Assembly (NCBI GenBank): GCA_937927885.1
Contig: CALEZJ010000234.1
Span: 1 to 10,691, forward strand
Origin: an uncultured Paracoccaceae bacterium
GTDB taxonomy: Bacteria > Pseudomonadota > Alphaproteobacteria > Rhodobacterales > Rhodobacteraceae
Direction of reading: 5' to 3'
DNA length: 10,691 nt
Positions 6,865-10,691 of this stretch are shown piece by piece. Every line of letters starts with the position of its first letter. Positions within the stretch are counted from its first letter, which is position 1. The position numbers were made by a program, and so were the translations under genes. The notes beneath the pieces are model-generated. The model had not been told where the DNA came from. It made no database searches and worked only from the letters and a program-made list of their open reading frames with translations.

Positions 6865-8109
6865 ATGGACCCGCAAGAGCGTCAGCGCATTCTGGATCAA
6901 CAAGCCTATGAAAGCGCCCGGGGCGGCCCGCCCGAGGATTTTCCGGCTTTCCCTGACCTGCCCGCCGCCCGTTACACCGATCCCGAATTCCACCGGCTGG
7001 AGATGCAAAACCTCTGGCGCAAGACCTGGCTCTACGCGGTCCATGCCGACGAGGTGCCGGATGTCGGCTCCTACATCCAGTGGTCACGGCTGGGCGAACC
7101 ATTATTCTTCATCCGTGGCGAGGACCAGAAGGTCCGCTGCTTTTACAACACCTGCCGTCATCGCGGGGCGCCTGTGGTGACCGAACCCTCGGGCAAGTCG
7201 CGCGGCGTCGCCTGCAAATACCATGGATGGACCTATAACACCCGGGGCGAACTGATCAACTTGCGCGACCGGCGGGATTTTGTAGGGCTGGACCTCAGTT
7301 GCCGGTCGCTGGTCGAGGTGCGCTGCGAGAACATCGGCAACCTCTATTTCATCAACCTCGACAAGAACGCGGGGCCCCTTCGCGAGTATCTCGGCCCGGT
7401 TGCCGCCGCCCTCGACGAGATGAAGCCCGAGACGCTGCGACTGATCGACAAGGCAACCTTCCCGCTTAAGTGCAACGTGAAGATCCTGATCGACGCTTTC
7501 CTCGAGGTCTACCATCTGAAATCCATCCACCAGAACACGGTGGACCGGTTCCTGGATCATCGCGGCTCGGCGATCACTCTCTACGAGAACGGCCATTCTC
7601 GCATGGTCACGCCCTACAAGCGCGAAGGCTGGAAAGACCCGGGCGTGCGCGGCCTTCCGGAAATCCCCGGCGTCGATCCATTCTATGGGAACACCAATCT
7701 TTCGCTGATGGCCTATCCAAACCTGGTAACACCGGTTTCCCCTTACGGCATTCCGGTGCTGGCCTTCTGGCCAGAGTCGATCGATTCCATGTCGATCGAC
7801 GTCTACTGGTTCGCGCCCCATTGGGGCGAGGGCCCGCGCCCGGAAGTCTGGGACACACGGATCCGCAACTTTGCCGCGATCCTCGAAGAGGATCTGCAAT
7901 TCGCCGACAAGATCCAGATCGCGGCGCAATCCTCGGGTCTCAGGGATTTCCCGCTCAACTATCAGGAGCGTCGGATTTACCATTGGCACGAAGAGCTAGA
8001 CCGTCGCATCGGACCGGAGAACGTGCCCGAAGCCCTGCGCATCAAGCCGCTGTTGAAACCATGGTGGAACCGCGTGGGCGACGTGCCCGCCCCGGCCGAA
8101 AGCGCCTGA
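6865..8109 (+). CDS. Rieske non-heme iron oxygenase, alpha subunit
   Basis: A 414-residue oxygenase. The Rieske [2Fe-2S] site is C97-R-H99, then 17 residues, then C117-K-Y-H120. The catalytic domain carries the mononuclear-iron facial triad His217, His222 (EVYHLKSIH) and probably Asp343 (LEEDLQ). The residue that normally bridges the two metal sites as aspartate is Glu214; the same swap is known in quaternary-amine oxygenases such as CntA. Size and the lack of a beta-subunit gene indicate an alpha-only enzyme. It would insert oxygen from O2 using electrons from a ferredoxin, most likely that at 4930-5247. The enoyl-CoA hydratase gene starts 3 bases after its stop, so the genes are coupled. 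The substrate is unknown: an aromatic or alicyclic acid, its CoA ester, or a quaternary amine acid are all possible. A GGGA-type ribosome site precedes the ATG. Confidence 0.92.
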   Translation: MDPQERQRILDQQAYESARGGPPEDFPAFPDLPAARYTDPEFHRLEMQNLWRKTWLYAVHADEVPDVGSYIQWSRLGEPLFFIRGEDQKVRCFYNTCRHRGAPVVTEPSGKSRGVACKYHGWTYNTRGELINLRDRRDFVGLDLSCRSLVEVRCENIGNLYFINLDKNAGPLREYLGPVAAALDEMKPETLRLIDKATFPLKCNVKILIDAFLEVYHLKSIHQNTVDRFLDHRGSAITLYENGHSRMVTPYKREGWKDPGVRGLPEIPGVDPFYGNTNLSLMAYPNLVTPVSPYGIPVLAFWPESIDSMSIDVYWFAPHWGEGPRPEVWDTRIRNFAAILEEDLQFADKIQIAAQSSGLRDFPLNYQERRIYHWHEELDRRIGPENVPEALRIKPLLKPWWNRVGDVPAPAESA

Positions 8110-8112
8110 CCG

Positions 8113-8907
8113 ATGCTGCCAGACCTGCCGCCCTCGGTCCGGTATGACCGGGACGGGGCGCTTGCGATCATCCGGATCGACCGGCCCGAGGTCCGCAACG
8201 CTGCGGACAGCGTGACATCTCATGGTGTGAGCGCCGCAGTTGACCACGCCGAAGCCGACCCTGCAATTGGCGCCATCCTTCTGACAGGCACGGGAGATCG
8301 GGCCTTTTGCTCCGGAATGGACCTGAAGGAGGCAGGGCGCGTGGGAGCGGGCACGGGTCTGGTCCCAGGCAAGGGGTTCCTGGGGGTGACAGAACGGCGC
8401 CTGCACAAACCCCTGATCGGCGCGATCAATGGCGCAGCGGTCGCGGGTGGGTTCGAGGTGGCCTTGGCCTGCGATCTGGTGGTGGCTGCGGACGATGCCG
8501 TCTTTGGCTTGCCCGAAATCAAACGCGGCATGGTCGCCTTTACCGGCGGAGTACAGAGGCTGGCGCAGATGCTGCCCCGTCAAATCGCGATGGAGATCAT
8601 CCTGACCGGGCGATATTTGACCGCGACCGAGGCTGCCTCGCTGGGGCTGGTCAACCGCGTCGTTCCACAGTCCGACGTCCTGCCAGCCGCCCGGGCGCTC
8701 GCGGCCGAGGTGTTGGGCAATTCCCACGCCTGCCTTGCCCTGGCCAAGGACCTGTTCGCCGTCGCCAGGGATGGAACGCTGGATCAGGCCATTGCCTGGG
8801 GTCATGCGAACGGGCCCGCCCTGATGAACTCGCCCGACAGCCGCGAAGGGATCGCGGCCTTCAACGAACACCGCGTCGCCAACTTTGCCAAAGGAGCCAC
8901 GAAATGA
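8113..8907 (+). CDS. Enoyl-CoA hydratase/isomerase (crotonase) family protein
   Basis: A 264-residue crotonase-fold enzyme acting on a CoA thioester in the cytoplasm. The oxyanion-hole segments are FCSGMDL at 65-71 and AVAGGFE at 109-115. Both acidic residues used by true hydratases are present: Glu115 (GGFEVALACD) and Glu135 (GLPEIKRGM). Hydration of a 2-enoyl-CoA is therefore chemically plausible, although isomerase, hydrolase or ring-opening members share the fold. In the second loop the usual P-G-x-G-G is A-F-T-G-G. The ATG is only 3 bases after the oxygenase stop and has no clear ribosome site, so translation probably relies on coupling. It ends in an ATGA overlap with the next SDR gene. 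Carnitine-type CaiD is an alternative reading but is not specifically supported. Confidence 0.9.
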   Translation: MLPDLPPSVRYDRDGALAIIRIDRPEVRNAADSVTSHGVSAAVDHAEADPAIGAILLTGTGDRAFCSGMDLKEAGRVGAGTGLVPGKGFLGVTERRLHKPLIGAINGAAVAGGFEVALACDLVVAADDAVFGLPEIKRGMVAFTGGVQRLAQMLPRQIAMEIILTGRYLTATEAASLGLVNRVVPQSDVLPAARALAAEVLGNSHACLALAKDLFAVARDGTLDQAIAWGHANGPALMNSPDSREGIAAFNEHRVANFAKGATK

Positions 8908-9776
8908 CCGAAACCGCGCCGCACGGGTTCAAATGGCATCTCACCGACGAAGAAATGGCCGCGCAGCCGACGATCTATCGCCCGGACCTGTTTGCCGGTC
9001 AGCGGTTTCTGATCACCGGAGGCGGAACCGGGATGGGGCGTGCGATGACCTTCTTGCTGGCACGGCTGGGGGCAAAAGTGATGATCGCCGGTCGCCGAGA
9101 GGAGGTGCTGGCCGAAACGCAGGATGCCGTGCGCCGCCTGATCGGGGTCGACATCGCCTATGTGCCCATGACGATCCGCGACCCCGAACAGGTGGACGCA
9201 CTGCTGGACCGCGTCTGGGCCGATTGGGGTGGGCTCGACACGCTGGTGAACAATGCCGGCGGGCAGTTCCCCCAGAACGCTATCGACTTTTCGCGCAAGG
9301 GCTGGAACTCGGTCATCGACCTGAACCTGAACGGCACTTGGTGGATGATGCAGGGCGCGGCGCAGCGTTGGCAGGCGCAGGGAGCACCGGGCAATGTCAT
9401 TTCCATCGTCGCACATGTCGAACGCGGCATGCCGCAGGCTGCGCATACCTGTGCGGCGCGGGCGGGGGTGATCTATCTGTCACGGACGGTCGCTACCGAA
9501 TGGGCGCCCTTGAACATCCGTGTCAACTGCATCGCTCCGGGGGCGATTGCCTCGGAGGGGCTGTCGAAATACCCCGAACACGCGACCGCGCGGTTTCGCA
9601 ACGTGAACCCGCAGCGCCGCATGGGCAATGGCTGGGACATCGCTGAAGGCGTGGCCTATCTCTCGGCTGATTCTGGCAATTTCATCACCGGCGAATGCCT
9701 GGTGATCGACGGCGGCATGCAGATGTGGGGCACCGTCTGGCCGGCCGGGGTGCCCGACCATTTCAACGTGGTCTAA
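8904..9776 (+). CDS. SDR-family oxidoreductase resembling 2,4-dienoyl-CoA reductase
   Basis: A 290-residue Rossmann-fold protein with an N-terminal extension of about 32 residues. The coenzyme motif is TGGGTGMG at 38-45, and GRRE after the second strand (63-66) favours NADP(H). NNAG at 116-119 and Asn141 (DLNLNG) are present. The classical Ser-Tyr-Lys triad is not: in the aligned region SIVAHVERGMPQAAHTCAARAGV the Ser position is V or I, the Tyr position Thr182 and the Lys position Arg186. 2,4-dienoyl-CoA reductases also lack the classical Ser/Tyr but usually keep the lysine. A long open frame upstream (from 8307) is only the hydratase gene in another frame. The true ATG at 8904 has AAGGAG 7 bases before it and overlaps the hydratase stop. 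A role in reducing a dienoyl-CoA or related intermediate is inference. Confidence 0.88.
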   Translation: MTETAPHGFKWHLTDEEMAAQPTIYRPDLFAGQRFLITGGGTGMGRAMTFLLARLGAKVMIAGRREEVLAETQDAVRRLIGVDIAYVPMTIRDPEQVDALLDRVWADWGGLDTLVNNAGGQFPQNAIDFSRKGWNSVIDLNLNGTWWMMQGAAQRWQAQGAPGNVISIVAHVERGMPQAAHTCAARAGVIYLSRTVATEWAPLNIRVNCIAPGAIASEGLSKYPEHATARFRNVNPQRRMGNGWDIAEGVAYLSADSGNFITGECLVIDGGMQMWGTVWPAGVPDHFNVV

Positions 9777-10477
9777 CCCCGGGGGATCATTGCCATGGTG
9801 GCGCGCGTGACGCCACCATCGACCACCAACTGGTGTCCGTTGACATAACTGGCCCCATCAGAAGCCAGAAACATTACCGCTTCGGCAATGTCGGCCTCGG
9901 TTCCCAACCGGCGCGCAGGAACGGCACTGGCGCGGCTCTGGCGGGTGCCCTCGTCCGCATAGACGCTCGACGACATGCCGCCGTAAATCATCCCTGGCGC
10001 CACCGAGTTGACGCGCAAGCCCAAAGGCGCCCATTCCAGCGCCATCAATTCGGTCAGCGCCGCCAACCCGGCCTTGGCCGGCGCATAGGCGTTGGTGCCT
10101 GGGCTCGTCTGGATACCACCGATCGAGGTGATGTTGACGATCACCCCCGACCCCCGCGGAATCATTCGAGCCGCCACAGCCCGAGCGACCGTAAAAGCGC
10201 CGGTGAGGTTGATGGCGATGGTCCGCGCGAAATCGGCGGTCGTGGTGTCCAGGAGCGGCGCAAAACGCACGATACCGGCGTTGTTGACCAGAAGGTCGGG
10301 CACGGAATCCAGCGCGGCCAACGCTGCGTCGATGCTGGCGATCAGGCTGACCAGTCCGGGCCTTTCGGGTGCGGGCAGCAGATCGAGGCTGGCCACGCGA
10401 TAGCCTCGTGCGAGGGCCGCCTCGGCAGTCGCCAGGCCAAGTCCCGCGGCACCACCGGTCACAAGAGCAAGAGGCAT
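9773..10477 (-). CDS. Classical SDR-family dehydrogenase/reductase
   Basis: A 234-residue protein with the complete classical SDR set: TGGAAGLG at 7-14, NNAG at 65-68, Asn90, Ser118, Tyr131 and Lys135 (YAPAK), then N-S-V-A-P-G at 157-162. Asp32 at the end of the second strand favours NAD(H). It is a little shorter than usual (about 250) because the region after Asp32 is trimmed. The open frame extends 36 codons upstream, but the start is placed at MPLALVTGG: it begins the Rossmann fold directly and has AAGGA 8 bases before it. The upstream extension would run through an operator-like site. Likely oxidises a 3-hydroxyacyl-CoA or another alcohol made by the pathway; the exact substrate is unknown. 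It faces the previous gene, and their stop codons overlap by 4 bases. Confidence 0.9.
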   Translation of the reverse strand: MPLALVTGGAAGLGLATAEAALARGYRVASLDLLPAPERPGLVSLIASIDAALAALDSVPDLLVNNAGIVRFAPLLDTTTADFARTIAINLTGAFTVARAVAARMIPRGSGVIVNITSIGGIQTSPGTNAYAPAKAGLAALTELMALEWAPLGLRVNSVAPGMIYGGMSSSVYADEGTRQSRASAVPARRLGTEADIAEAVMFLASDGASYVNGHQLVVDGGVTRATMAMIPRG

Positions 10478-10486
10478 AAGCGCGTC

Positions 10487-10496
10487 CTTTGTATAC
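10487..10496 (-). promoter_or_regulatory. Operator-like site F (GTATACAAAG), SDR gene at 9773-10477
   Basis: The minus strand reads CAGTATACAAAGGA, so the motif runs straight into the AAGGA ribosome site of the SDR gene. TATACA could also act as a -10, with TTGTTC 18 bases upstream, giving a very short leader. Either way, bound regulator would block expression. Confidence 0.55.
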
Positions 10497-10598
10497 TGCA
10501 AAACATTTCGACTGAACAAGATGCTGGCGAAGTATGCGGATAGAGTCAAGAAACCCGATGCCGCCGACAGAAAAACTGTGCACAAACAATAGTATTTG

Positions 10599-10627
10599 TT
10601 GGACTTGCGATCCCTTTTCTAAATATA
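10599..10627 (+). promoter_or_regulatory. Candidate promoter for the gene at the right edge
   Basis: TTGGAC (10599-10604), a 17-base spacer and AATATA (10622-10627) read toward the right edge. Site G overlaps the -10. Just before it, ACAAA (10582-10586) and TTTGT (10595-10599) form a small inverted repeat of unknown meaning. The 179-base region 10478-10656 shows no other gene. Confidence 0.38.
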
Positions 10628-10632
10628 CAACT
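10623..10632 (+). promoter_or_regulatory. Operator-like site G (ATATACAACT)
   Basis: The last copy of the shared motif, 24 bases before the probable start codon at 10657 and over its candidate -10. It suggests that the right-edge gene belongs to the same regulon. Confidence 0.5.
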
Positions 10633-10656
10633 TGCACAGCCCTGCCGGAGCCGACA

Positions 10657-10691
10657 ATGTCCCGCCCACCCCTGCCCATTCAAACAGAGAC
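10657..10691 (+). CDS. Probable start of a further gene, truncated by the window edge
   Basis: An ATG at 10657 opens a frame MSRPPLPIQTE that runs off the edge. GGAG at 10647-10650 lies 6 bases upstream, and a candidate promoter and operator-like site precede it, in a divergent arrangement with the SDR gene. Eleven residues are too few to assign a family. Confidence 0.45.
   Translation, partial: MSRPPLPIQTE

Noticed and set aside
8307..8903. In-frame upstream extension of the SDR, making a possible 489-residue protein
   Set aside because: The extra 199 residues are the hydratase gene in another frame, composed of Arg/Gly-rich text with no domain. The start at 8904 has a good ribosome site and a typical N-terminus.
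9777..9785. CCCCGGGGG between the convergent SDR genes as a terminator
   Set aside because: It is a short palindrome without a loop or T-run, and cannot form a useful terminator hairpin.
10478..10585. A 36-codon N-terminal extension of the SDR at 9773-10477
   Set aside because: It would precede a fold that already starts properly at MPLALVTGG. The true ATG has AAGGA at 8 bases, and the extension crosses an operator-like site.
1..10691. Search by eye for CRISPR arrays, insertion sequences, tRNA/rRNA genes, attachment sites and phage or defence genes
   Set aside because: I saw no regularly spaced repeats, transposase, terminal inverted repeats or tRNA-like folds; the region looks like ordinary metabolic DNA rather than a mobile element.

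Overview
The window reads as part of a GC-rich alphaproteobacterial chromosome, probably Rhodobacterales (Paracoccus/Roseobacter-like). That placement rests only on base composition, gene style and compact operons, so it is inference. It holds an import-and-degrade locus for an unidentified organic acid: ten complete genes, the start of an eleventh (livG) at the left edge and the probable start of a twelfth at the right edge.

Layout. Positions 1-3083, minus strand: a branched-chain-type (HAAT) ABC importer in the order binding protein, livH, livM, livG, with livG cut by the edge inside its Walker A motif. Positions 3084-3263 hold a hairpin terminator for the next operon, two operator-like sites and the start region of the importer operon. 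Positions 3264-5820, minus: VOC-fold protein, putidaredoxin-type [2Fe-2S] ferredoxin, acyl-CoA ligase. Positions 5821-6078 are a divergent control region. Positions 6079-9776, plus: FCD-type GntR regulator, single-subunit Rieske oxygenase, enoyl-CoA hydratase/isomerase, and an SDR resembling 2,4-dienoyl-CoA reductases. Positions 9773-10477, minus: a classical NAD-type SDR that converges on the previous gene with overlapping stop codons. Positions 10478-10656 form a second divergent control region before a probable gene that runs off the right edge.

How the genes may work together (inference): the importer brings in a carboxylate, the ligase makes its CoA thioester, the ferredoxin passes electrons to the Rieske oxygenase, and the hydratase, the two SDRs and perhaps the VOC protein process the product by beta-oxidation-like steps. 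No NAD(P)H:ferredoxin reductase is visible. The substrate cannot be read from the sequence.

The clearest non-coding signal is a repeated motif close to (A/G)TATACA(A/C)A. It occurs seven times in the start regions of the importer, the VOC operon, the GntR gene, the second SDR and the right-edge gene. It resembles half or most of the palindrome TTGTATACAA, typical of FCD-type GntR operators, which suggests that the GntR protein controls the whole locus as one local regulon.
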